This document shows positions 10,890 through 21,817 of a DNA stretch of 64,000 nt, in pieces (within the stretch, counting starts at the first letter, position 1; every line of letters starts with the position of its first letter). The notes under the pieces are model-generated. The model searched no databases, was not told the origin of the DNA, and was given only the letters and a program-made list of their open reading frames with translations. The DNA comes from Pseudophaeomoniella oleicola. Lineage: Eukaryota; Ascomycota; Eurotiomycetes; Phaeomoniellales; Phaeomoniellaceae. The DNA lies in NCBI GenBank assembly GCA_003868215.1, contig QWDQ01000036.1, positions 1 through 64,000 on the forward strand, in the 5' to 3' direction. The translations under genes and the position numbers were made by a program.

Positions 10890-12856
10890 CCTTAAGTAGG
10901 TAACTTATCATTTGCTCACCCTTTATTCCCCTTCCATTCCTTTTCCTTTTTCTTGGTGTTGACAGGGTTCCATAATTGATGCCTCACTGGACTCGTCTCG
11001 GTATGCTTCCACTAAGGGACATGGTATACGAATGTCTTACCGTAATACTGTGGCTATTCGATCCATGGCGTTGGTGGCCTGACCGTGTTCGTTAATTACT
11101 ATACTATAGTACGTAAGATACTTACTTACTTACCTAGGTACCGAGGTAGCCTCGCTAGGTATGCTTTCGTGCCTTGGACACTGCCCAATTGCGGTAATAC
11201 CTTCTAGTATTACCAAGTTAATACCTCAGATATTACCAAATGACCCTCTCCTTGGTCGACAATGGGGACGTGTCCACAGCTCTGTCTACTACTACGGTAT
11301 GTACTCTGTTTCCGACAGGGGGTTATTATGTACAGTATCATAGTACGGTACGCACTCGTAGGTAGTAGTAGTGAGCTCGGGACATGGTACCCACAGACAG
11401 TCTGGCCCCCCTCGAGGATCCCGATACTTGATGGTATTCATCATGGTATTCCTCCAAAGCAAATACTAATTACTATATATCTGAGATCGCACCCCGATCC
11501 ACAGGGACCACATGCTATGAAAGACAGTATGGAAGGAGAAGACACCGCCATTCTGTCCCATCCGAATCACGTTGTTTCATGCTTGCACCGGTGCGATCTA
11601 GCCAAAGCAAATCCTAGCCCATGTCTCCATTGTATGATGCCAAACTGCTTGATGAGATACACCATGTAAACACAGCTGGGGATCTATACAAGCAATGATT
11701 GCTTCCGGTCCTCATGTCCTTGCTTTCTCAGAAAGCTGTTTAGACTATGCATGTCCATGTGTGTGTGTGTGGGTGTGTATGTGACTGTCCCTGCATTATC
11801 TGCAGTGACCAGCAGGGTGCAGGTACCTATGGGTAGCCAACGTGATCCCTGACCTTAACCTTGACCTTGAACCCGACCTGATCACTGATCCTGGAAGGAG
11901 TAATATTCCCGAACGAGATTGAGTTCCGTGATTTCCTTTGCCTTTCTACCAGCATCCAAGCCCATGGGAACATATTCCGATGCTCCGTCATGGGTTGTTT
12001 TGGCTGTTGTTTACTGTGGAGTTTCTGGTTCGTAAGATACAGGATGCAGCAGTCAAGGATATCGACCGTGTATTAGTGCGATAATTTAACCTCAAGAACC
12101 AGGAGGACGATCAATGGACGCCGCTTGAGCCAAGTGAAACGTGCAGTGGGGGGCGTCATCTCGCCGTCTCGAGTGGCGCCGTTGGCAAAGCAAAGGGACA
12201 ATGCCACAGTGTGAGTGAAGCAAGAAATGAACGCTGTCTTGATCCGCGACAAGGGATCCGTGGTCTTGCGGTAAGAGGCGGCTAAAGTTTCAGTCCGCCT
12301 CGTCGCGCCTGGTCGCTCTCGTCTTAGTATATCGTACTTCTGGGAGTTCCGGCCAGATCCCATGGTTGGATACCTAGCTCGCTAGGCACCTAGACAAGTG
12401 GTCCGTAATCATACTCTTAAGAGCTAATAGCCCTTGGACATGATCATGATGTACGTCCGACCAGTCGGTTCATGACTGGGATGACGACAATAGCAATGCC
12501 TGATGAGACCTTGGCAGCAGGGACCACGAAGGATGATACGATTACTAAAGTCAGTGCCGCTCATGCGTTGACCATGTCTCCTGCAGATGCTTCCTCTGGG
12601 CTTGCGTATATTCATGCAAACTTCCGACCAAAAACCTTGGTGTTGGGCGTTCAGAGGATTCAGAGGATGATCCAGATGTTCTGCATCATGACGGTTAGCA
12701 TTGTTCCAAGTCCCCAGGCGGTAGCTGTAAGGTATACAAATGGACATAACCAAAGATAGAACCCGTGATAGCAAAAATTGATATACGAGGTCGGTCTACG
12801 AATGTGACTTGGGACCAGCCGAGAGCCTTGAATACCGAACTTCGATCTGACTGGTT

Positions 12857-12874
12857 GGGGGGGGGGGGGGGGGG
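12857..12874. repeat. G18 homopolymer
   Basis: An uninterrupted run of 18 G on plus. The length is subject to sequencing error. Confidence 0.9.
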
Positions 12875-13021
12875 TGTCGAATGAGACTTCGATCGCAGGG
12901 TCGAGAATCCAGCATTTTACGTCTACGTCGAGTCCAACTTCTGACTCGGTGAGGATCAGGGTTGAACAAGATACATTACCTAACTCGATAGACCAACCGG
13001 CCCCCAAGTCGCACTTTTGAG

Positions 13022-13033
13022 TACTACGTAGTA
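13022..13033. repeat. TACTACGTAGTA palindrome, copy 4
   Basis: An exact copy in the long region upstream of the homeobox gene. Confidence 0.9.
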
Positions 13034-14210
13034 TCATTATGATCTCCGGATGGAGTCCTCGATTACGAATCGTTCTCCAGTGACTACTATGGGATCGAAT
13101 TGCATCTTATTGACAAGATCACAGAGCTATAACCACAAACATTATAAGCCGACGATCCGATACTGTATCTTGTTGGTTAACACTAGCCACATCGAACCCC
13201 CTAGTCTCTGTCATTGGATTTCACCATGCTCGGCGGTAGCGATATAGTAAGCATGCCTACCCTCATCTTGACTCGTAGTTAGAAGCGTATCAACCGGGAA
13301 TTCTTCTCGAAGACACTTGGAGGATCGGTACTTTATCTGTAATATATTTGTTCAAACTACTTTGATTCCCTACGATGTATGAGCTAGGGCTCAGTATATA
13401 GCTTCACACCAGTGGTAAGGATCTTTTGCCTGCCTACTCCAAAAAGACTGATGGCCGTCTGTTCTGGCTTTGTTCGATATGCAATAGATTGTGCAGGAAA
13501 GGTAGATATCCAGGATCTCCGCTTCCGCAACGGTTTGCATGAGGTAGCTGTGTACATCCATGCAGGCAGAGTCTTGACTCAACCCTGACGTTGAATTCCT
13601 CGTTTGAGACAACGTCACTCGATTTGAAAGACTTTGTCAAAACATCATAATGTGACATGAACCTTTTCTTGAAGACATTCATCTTATCTGGCGCCTCCAA
13701 GGGGACCGAGCATTGACAGACAAAAGCAGCGAGGCGGGCTGAAACACCCGAGGCACTTTATGATGGCGATATCGCGTGAGAGCTCCATAAAATCAACAAG
13801 CCTCGCCGTGTCCAATGTCTCCCATGCCTTTCAAGGATATGCCTGTTGCTTAATGAAATAAGCAAGCTTCCACCTCTCCAGGGAACATGCATGTACCAGA
13901 GCACCTTAGTACAGAGTATCCGTTGTTTTGAACCTTTTCAATCGTTGCACTCGGATTAATTGCACTCCGCATTTGTCGATCACAACGGATAGCGACGTTA
14001 CCACGTGGATATTTCCGCCAACCACGGAGAAGGTGTAACGAGCTTTTCCACCGCTTCCTCTTGTCCCTTCACTCCTCCAATTTCCTATTTTCCTTGTGCC
14101 ACTGCAACCACCTCGACTCTTGCGACACCCTCGTGCATCACGTCTGCCACACTTCGGTGTAAGCTCTTGGCCATGTATAGTTGCTTGTCCCTGCCTGGTG
14201 AGAACCCTGT

Positions 14211-16151
14211 CTATTCCGGAGCTACTTCAGCTTCAGCTTCAGCAGGGGTTTCGTTTACTTGAATCGCGTCCATTGCTGCTCCAGAACCAGCCAGTACCTT
14301 CAAATTTCGAGAGTTGTCAATGATTTCGCACAACTGAAAGCGATTGCTAGATGCTCGGAGTGCCTTCCAGATCTTGGCCTCTCGACGGTCTCGTGCCAAT
14401 TGCATCTCATCCTCTGTACCCATTTCTGCATCTAGCTCGTCTCCCATGATGCCCTCGTAGAATGATTCTGAACGCGGAATTGCATAACGACTTGGCTCTT
14501 TCAGACCCTCCAGCCCCGTATCTTTGGACAAAAAACTGAAGTCCATCGCACCCATGGGCGATGGCAAGTCGCTCGTCTGACATAACCTTTCCAAGCTCGA
14601 GTGTGCCATCTGAAACTGCTCAGTGCTTACCGGAGGCCGTTGAATTGCTGGGCAATTTTCGGCTTTCCAACGCACCCAGTTCTTGTCTCTGCTGAGAACA
14701 GTATCGACCATACGGTAATAGAATTTGCCGTTCGAGGCACTTTGCTGCAGATAATCTGCGATTGCTGCCCTCGTCGACGTTGCCCATTTGGCGTCATCTT
14801 CGGACAAAGTAAATGCATACAGCACCGACTTGTTGGTAAGGTTCACAAGCTTCGCTTTGGCCGAGGGTGTCAAGGACAATAAGAACTCGAGAATGATTAG
14901 AGCCTGCACGAGTACATGTCTGCGAAATGCTATGTCGTGGACTTCGAGCTCGAACAGATCCCGACTAGTGAGATATTTTGGGTTGAATGTATTGGATAGT
15001 TCTGATGATCCCGCGCCTCTCTTTCTTTTGTTTCCGACATGATACTCTTCATGTTTTTTGACACTTGAGCCGGCCGACACTGGCACTTTTTGAAAGCACT
15101 CAATCGTGGCCTGCAATCCCTTTTTGAAGCCTTGTAAGTTGTCAATGCCGAACAATCTTGTTGGAGCAGCAAAGTCCGCTTGCATACTCCAAAATATTGG
15201 ATAGAGTCTGTCAAAGTCAATACCTATTTCTTCTGCGCTCGTGGATGTGGTGCCTGTCGATATCGGCTGTCCTTTCTCCTCAGTCTTATATTCTCTGCTT
15301 TCTTTATCCGACTCCTTCTTGGTAAGGTCCTCCTCCATGTCCACATCTTCGCTATCTGCCGTTGGCTGGATCTGGTCAAAGACCGTCACATTGTCCGTAT
15401 GAAACTCGCCACGGAGGTTGACAGAGCTCTTATCACCAAGAGGGAAGCTTTGGAAGAGGAAGATGAACACTCTGCCACAGAAAACGGTGTCCTCAGCGCG
15501 GGAAAGGCGTCGTAAAAGCTCGTTACATGACCGTAAGATGATGAGGTTTTTCTGTTTAAAGTGTTTCTTTGCCTCGTCAGTAGACAGGAGACCGAGTTAC
15601 GTGTGCCCTACTTACCGCCGTGATCCGCTCCCGGCGAGACTCCAGGAAGTCAAAGACAACACTGCATCCCTCGATGGTTTGACTGTCCAGAAGTTCTTCA
15701 ATCAACCAAAAGACTAGCCCTGGTTCACATAGATCTACCAGCGGTCAGTATGCGCTTCACATCAGAGCGGCTTCTCGTACCATGGTCGGACATGATGGAG
15801 ATGATGTCAAGTAGATTCCACATCTGTCCGAATGCGGGTTCATCAATTGCAGTAGAAGCCTGCGTAGAGTGAGAAATTGTCTTCCAGGTTTGAGGGCCTA
15901 TAGCGACTGACCAGTATGTCGTAGAACCGCTCCCTGACAACAGTCTCAATAGCGGCATTGTGAGCTTGCTCATTTTCTAAGTCCTTTAATGACTTTCTTG
16001 TTTCCTCAACATCTTGCTGAAATGGTCCTAGGTTGGCCTCCGTCAATGCAGGCTCGATGTTTCCGCTTTTCTTCGCTTCCAAAGCTCGCGCTAGAAAGCT
16101 TTCAATGACCTTTGCATAGGCAGAGGTCGACGGGAGATCATCAATCGACAT
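14211..16151 (-). CDS. HPR1: THO complex subunit 1 (Hpr1/THOC1)
   Basis: Four exons on minus: 16151-15912, 15859-15781, 15734-15616 and 15551-14211, giving 592 residues. It matches the THOC1/Hpr1 family, a core subunit of the THO part of TREX, which packages nascent mRNA for export and limits R-loops in the nucleus. Family-like segments include the N-terminal helical region ending FYDIL, the spliced QMWNLLDIISIM, LVFWLIEELLDSQTIEGC and LIILRSCNELLRRLSR, then FCGRVFIFLFQSFPLGDKS, FDRLYPIFWSMQADFAAP, a basic KKHEEYHVGNKRKRGAG patch, NPKYLTSRDLFELEVHD and RDKNWVRWKAENCP. An acidic, low-complexity insert lies at about residues 200-240. The C-terminus is Ala/Glu-rich. All three introns are 46-64 nt with GT...AG ends and preserve frame. 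It is divergently arranged with the Aquarius helicase gene. Confidence 0.92.
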
Positions 16152-16709
16152 CTTAAGGGCTCGAGAGGAAGACCACGGTAGGTGTTGTGGTAGTGACCAG
16201 TAATGGCGTTCACATGCGCCGATCGTGCATGGCAAAGGGGGAGATCCTGTGCGTCGTCGTGATTCGTGATGCTACAGCATTTGGGGGTTTACTTGACTAA
16301 AGATAGGATGCCTTCAGGTCGTACTTTGGGGAAGGTTGGGGTTGTCGAAACAAATGCACAGCTGTATGAGCTTGAGAGAAGTCTTGGGAGTGTTAAAATG
16401 CGCCGGAGATATGCACTGAACATGCCCGCAAGCGCGTCATGTGAAGGTACCGTACCTTAAATTTTTGGTTTACAAGAACAGAAACTTTCTGAAGCTGCTT
16501 GTCGGTCGCGCTCACGACAAACAAGTTTGATGTCTTTGATTTGACATTCATCATCATATCTCTTCTGTATTCAATCTGTTGCCAGACTACGTCTCTACGA
16601 AATATCAGCTGTATGAACTGGATGGCAAATTTCTGAGCTGGGGGCTTGGGTCTAGGCGCAGTCGCAGACAGCACAAAGAAAACACAAGCCATAGAGACCA
16701 CGCTCGAGC
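16152..16709. promoter_or_regulatory. Shared divergent promoter region, THO1 and Aquarius
   Basis: A 558-bp spacer between the start codons of the minus-strand THO1 gene and the plus-strand Aquarius gene. It must contain both promoters and 5' leaders. No TATA box or named site is evident. Short open frames in it look like chance. Confidence 0.55.
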
Positions 16710-19700
16710 ATGTCAATGGGCCTACAACTACGGCCTGCAATGGCGCCAGCTCATGACACTGCTCCGTCGGGTATGGACGTTGACATAGATTCGGACAGAT
16801 GGACCGCAGTGGCAGAAAGGTTATGGCTCAAGGGTAAAAAGAAACCTACAGCAAAAGAGCTGAAGCAGAATCTATGGGATCCTCTTGAAGCAGAGAAGTT
16901 CTCGCTGCGTACCTTGGCGATACTGGAGAACCTTCAGATCCTCGAAAGGTATGTCCTGGGTATATCTTACGCGGACCTTATGCTGACTCTATAGATACTT
17001 GTGGCCAGCGTATACAGTCAATGCCTCGAACTATCATGTCATTCTCATCGCAGCTGTGATCACATACAAGCAACGCGCGAATTTACCGATATGGGGTATG
17101 TTGCGAACCAGGTGACCTGGAGACGAAGGCTGACTTTCTTACAGAAGTATTCGTTCACCGAGATAGCGAGTTCTCAAATCTCTTCAGGAGAATCTTGTCA
17201 CTAAATCTGGACGATACGTTGTCTCTCACCTCGAAAATCTTCCTGCTATCCTTTGTCACTGGTGCTTATCAGTCATTGGAGACGGGAATCATCCGAAAAG
17301 AATGTGCCCCCCTTGTCTCTATCTCCGTTTGGCACAATTTGCAGAGCCCTGAGGCCCGAGATCATCTGCTTGACAAAAACCAGACCTTTCGCAAGGCATG
17401 GCGTGCCGCAGGCAAGCGATACGATGCGTCTGACGAAGATACCAAGACTCGCATCCGGTTCGATAGATCGTGGCTGTACACAATGGTTCTGGATTTCATT
17501 CGACGGTTCAACGATGATAAATGCACCAGCCAGGATGACTTAGCATACTGTGAACGTTTCTTGGAACTACTGGTAGACCTAAACAGTCAGCTACCTACCC
17601 GTCGTTATTTGCACCTACTGCTGAAGGATCTCAATCTGTTGGCCTTGTTGCGATTATCACGTATGTATCAAGAGCCTCAAAATGGCCTATTTCGCGACTT
17701 CGTCTCTCTTTTTGATCATTTTCTCAACTTTCCAATCGATGATCAAGGCAGCTCGGAACATACATCAGAGACAATGCGTCAAAGACATTGCGCATCTCTG
17801 GCAGCTTTGCAGCGCACCGCCTTGAAACATTTCAAGGATAAGTTAACTGTCCTGGCGCTGTCAAATTATGCGTCTATAGACCAAAGGTCTGAACTTATTT
17901 CCCTTCTCTCATCTCTTACCGAGGCAGAGCTCAAGCAGCTTTGTGAGCTGTTAGGGCTCAGAACTTCTTATCCGAAGCAGGCCGAAGTCATGCTTGGACG
18001 CGACGTCTATCTCGAATTCATGCTATCAACTTTTGAACGCCCGAAGACCTTTCAGGAGACGGTAGCACAGCTTTCCGTTTTACCAACGGAAGCCTCTCTG
18101 TACGATGCCGCCCTGCTACGCAACGAATCCTATGACGCGTCACGGCCTCTTGCAATTCCCAAGTTAAACCTGCAATACCTTAGCTTAGGTGACTTCCTTT
18201 GGAGGTCGTTTCTTTTACACAGGGCTGAAGCTTTCTTTGAGATACGGAAGGATTTGGAATCTGTTGTGAAACGCATGCGACCTCGGCTGAATCGCGACGG
18301 ATCTGTGGCGGCGTTCGAAGGCTTCTCGAAGATGGGTCTGCCAATTACAAAGCCAGCTATAATAGATGTGTCTCCCCCGAAAGTTTCTACCAACAAACCG
18401 GCATACGTCCGGACAGAGATTACTTTGGATGTTAGCCGGCTTACTGAGAGTATCAGGAGGGAATGGGAGACGCTTCGCCCCGACGAAGTCGTGTTTTTAC
18501 TCTCAGTGGGACCAAAAGATCAGCCGCAGAATAACAGTCTGGGAACGCGCAGTGACACGGGTTGGGCTGTTTCGCAAGTCCGAGCTGCCGAAATTGTGCA
18601 AGTGCTTGACGAAAACGGACGTGGTTTGAGAGATCGATCAAACGGCCAAACAAACGGTTTCACTGGTCGACCTCGTCAGCGGCGGCTCTTGGTCAATCTT
18701 GACAGCACAGCGTATCAGGCGGACCTTGGAAAGGGCAGCAAGACGCAAGGAGCTATGTACTCTTCTATCAACGTTGTGGTAAGGCGTCGCGGCCGAGAAA
18801 ACAATTTCAGGCACGTTTTGGAAACGATGCAAAAACTAGTCGTTGCCGAAGCTCGCTTACCAGGGTGGTTCCAGGAGGTCTTCCTCGGGTATGGAGATCC
18901 TGCTGGAGCCCGCTATACTCAGCTGGACAATAAGGTCCATACTGTGGACTTCAGAGATACCTTCTTGGACTGGGACCATTTGGTGGAGAGCTTTCCTGGT
19001 CGGAATATTGAACCCGAAGGCTCCCAATCTATCAAGCTGTCGCCTCCATACGTTGTTCATCCTTTTGAACATTCGCCCAGTGCGCCATCACTCAATCCTT
19101 CAAAGAAACGGAGACGTGACCAAGTAGAGGTCTCGACTGCGACGACAAATTCGATCAAAGTCACGACATATCAACCACCAAATGCGGGGCCGTACCCTAT
19201 GGATGCTCCAAAACTCAATACAGTGAGGTTTACTGCGGCTCAGGTAGAAGCGATCATGTCTGGGACCCAGCCTGGATTGAGTGTCATTGTTGGCCCGCCG
19301 GGAACAGGTAAAACTGATGTTGCTACACAGATAATCAATTTGCTCTATCACAATTTCCCGCGGGAACGTATACTACTGGTTGCGCATAGTAACCAAGCTC
19401 TGAATCAGCTATTCCAAAAGATCATTGCTCTCGATATCGACTCCCGTCATCTACTGCGCCTTGGACATGGCGAAGAAGATCTTGAGACCGAAGCCAGTTA
19501 TAGCAAATACGGGAGGGTGGAATCTTTCCTAGAGAACAGGGCTGGCTACTTAGCAGAAGTCGATCGCATGGCCATATCCATCGGTGCCCAAGGAGCGCAT
19601 GGAAATGCTTGTGAAACCGCTCATTATTTCAATCAGGTCTACATTCAGCCTGCTTGGGCCAAGTATTGGGACATTGTCCATGCGGAGGCCACTACAAATG

Positions 19701-21085
19701 AGCAGATCATAGCTGCATTTCCATTCCATACTTATTTTTCGACCGCACCACAGCCTCTTTTCAACCCTTCAGCGTCCAAAGAAGGTCTCATTGCGACCGC
19801 TGCAGGATGTGAACACCATATCAACAGAATATTCGCAGAACTGGAAGATATACGTCCATTCGAAATCCTTCGTTCGCCCAGGGATAAAGCGAATTATTTG
19901 CTCATAAAAGAGGCAAGAATCATCGCAATGACTTCAACCCACGCAGCCATGCGGAGACAGGAAATCGCTGATTTAGGCTTCCACTATGACAGTGTCATCA
20001 TGGAAGAAGCTGCTCAAATCACAGAAGTGGAGTCGTTCATTCCCTGCGCCATGCAAAAACCAGATGCAGGTACTGGCCAGCTTCCTCTCAAGCGCATTGT
20101 TCTTTGTGGAGACCACCTTCAGAATTCCCCTATCGTCCAAAATATGGCGTTTCGGCAATATGCCAACCTGGAGCAATCCCTTTTCTTGCGGCTAGTGCGC
20201 CTCGGAGTACCGACCATTACGCTCGATCGACAAGGACGCTGTCGGCCAAGTATCGCTGCCCTATTCAAATGGCGCTACCCGTTTCTGGGTAATCTTCCTG
20301 TTGTCGAATCGGACGCTCAATACCTGCAGGCCAATGCAGGATTCAAATATGAGTACCAATTCATTGACGTCCCTGATTATCAAGGTGTCGGTGAACGAGA
20401 ACCCTCTGCTCATTTTATCCAGAACCTTGGAGAGGCAGAATATGCTGCGGCGATTTACCAGTATATGCGGCTCCTTGGATATCCTGCGGATAAGATTTCG
20501 ATTCTTGCAACATACGCTGGTCAAAAGGCTCTTATACAGGACGTTCTAAATCATCGCTGTAAAGAAAACAAGCTTTTTGGGTTGCCCAAAATTGTCACGA
20601 CAGTGGACAAATATCAAGGCGAGCAGAATGACTACGTAATCTTGTCGTTGACTAGGACCCGCACCGTGGGATATCTTCGAGATGTGCGACGGTTGACCGT
20701 AGCTCTGTCACGAGCTCGATTTGGCCTTTATATTCTCGGGCGGCGCGAGCTTTTCGAGAACTGTTACGAGATGAAGCCTGCAATGGAGTTGCTGATGGCT
20801 CGTCCGGACCGTCTCATACTTACAACAGGAGAAATGTTCCCCACAATGCGTGCTTCTGGGACAGAGGACGCATCCGCGGCTGAGATGCACGGAGTAGAAC
20901 ATCTCGGCCAATATGTGTACGAGATGACGCAGGCTAAGGTTAAGGCGTTGGGGGTTGAGATCCTGACAGCGCCTTTACAGGATGGGGATTTCAACTCCTA
21001 TGGGGCGGACGAAGCTGACTTAGATGCGGCTCTGGATGAGGCAGATGAAGAGGATCCATTGCATGAGAATGTTGTTCCGGCGTAG
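16710..21085 (+). CDS. AQR: RNA helicase Aquarius (intron-binding protein, Cwf11)
   Basis: Three exons: 16710-16948, 16995-17095 and 17145-21085, giving 1,426 residues. It belongs to the Upf1-like superfamily 1 helicases. Aquarius/Cwf11 joins the spliceosome with the intron-binding complex upstream of the branch site, and loss of human AQR causes R-loops. The N-terminus has the family's LKGKKKPTAKELKQNLWDPL segment and the splice-joined ERYLWPAYTVNASNYHV. The long middle is the armadillo-like and beta-barrel region. Helicase motifs follow in order: GPPGTGKT at about residue 829 (motif I), MEEAAQITE at about 1066 (motif II), GDHLQNSPIVQNMAF at about 1101, DKYQGEQNDYVILSLTRT at about 1269 and VALSRARFGLYILG at about 1298. 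Both 5' introns are under 50 nt and keep frame. ATGs at 16716 and 16740 are alternative starts. Confidence 0.95.
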
Positions 21086-21817
21086 ACAAGCGTCCGCAGG
21101 AAACTCGAATGCTTAAGGATATCGGAGTGTCAGAAGCCATGATACCCTTGATAGCAGTGTACATTTCATATAGCCGGTTAAGAAACGTTGTTGGACAAGG
21201 GGGATGATTGTCAACACCCCGACAACACCACCAGGTCTCTTCTTATCGTGTAATGGTTATATATCATCATCTAATTGGTGTAAGGCCGGAAATGTTGTGG
21301 TTGCAGTTTCAGAAGCCAAGGCGCACCACCGGAATATACCCCCACACAATTATACCCTTCTTTCCGCCTCTCGTTCACAAGGCAGACAACATGAGTACAG
21401 AACGATTACACTTCATGCAGAGCGTGGCCTGCGCCTCTGCCTTAGTTTTCTATACTTATGACCAACTATAACCTATGGCTGATAGGGCACAGCGATCGGC
21501 GAAGTTGGGCTTTGAGACCGATTATGAGCAGTTGCTAGGTATCAATCATCAGGCATTGGCAGATCGGGCACATGAATACAACAGTAAGGCATATTGAAGT
21601 GTCTGGGCTTCATGTTGTCACTGCCTCACGAGTCAATTGTCTTTAAAAGGTAAGATGGGATGGACGATTCGACATAGGAGCTATGGGTCACTGTGTCCTA
21701 TCTGAACCTCTGCTTGCTGCTTTCCGCTGTCATTTCTGTCGGGATTTCTCAACCCTCGGGTCCTTACAATAGTAGTCCTTGCCTCTCTGGGCCTTCTGCT
21801 AGCTCCTAACTCTGCCC
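21086..21817. other. Intergenic stretch, Aquarius to RBR ligase
   Basis: Tandem plus-strand spacer of 732 bp with the Aquarius 3' end and the promoter of the RBR ligase. It includes a pyrimidine-rich stretch at about 21700-21800 just before the next start. I see no further gene. Confidence 0.55.

Larger units (their letters stand above)
8042..14210. other. 6.2 kb region without credible genes, upstream of the homeobox gene
   Basis: Both flanking genes are on minus, so all of this lies 5' of the homeobox gene and 3' of the THO1 gene. No open frame has a recognisable domain or convincing splice-linked partners. The base composition looks balanced, not AT-rich, so it is not an obvious RIP-decayed transposon. 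Contents: palindrome copies at 10878 and 13022 with a related GTAGTACGTAGTAC near 10717, an A13 run near 10669, TACC/GGTA-type words near 11100-11160, a TG run near 11757-11773 and a G18 run at 12857. It may be long regulatory DNA, a long 5' leader or non-coding transcripts. Confidence 0.5.

Noticed and set aside
12424-12774. 116-codon minus-strand frame in the 6.2 kb gap
   Set aside because: No motif and an overlapping open frame on the other strand; chance is the simpler explanation.
13434-13700. Minus-strand frame of 88 codons (begins MEAPDKMNVFKKRFMSHYD)
   Set aside because: Its first half looks somewhat protein-like, but no family was recognised, the frame is short and no good splice extension was found. 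Transcript evidence could revive it.
8042-14210. The 6.2 kb gap considered as a decayed transposon
   Set aside because: No terminal repeats, target duplications, recognisable transposase or reverse transcriptase remnant, and no AT-rich RIP signature to the eye.
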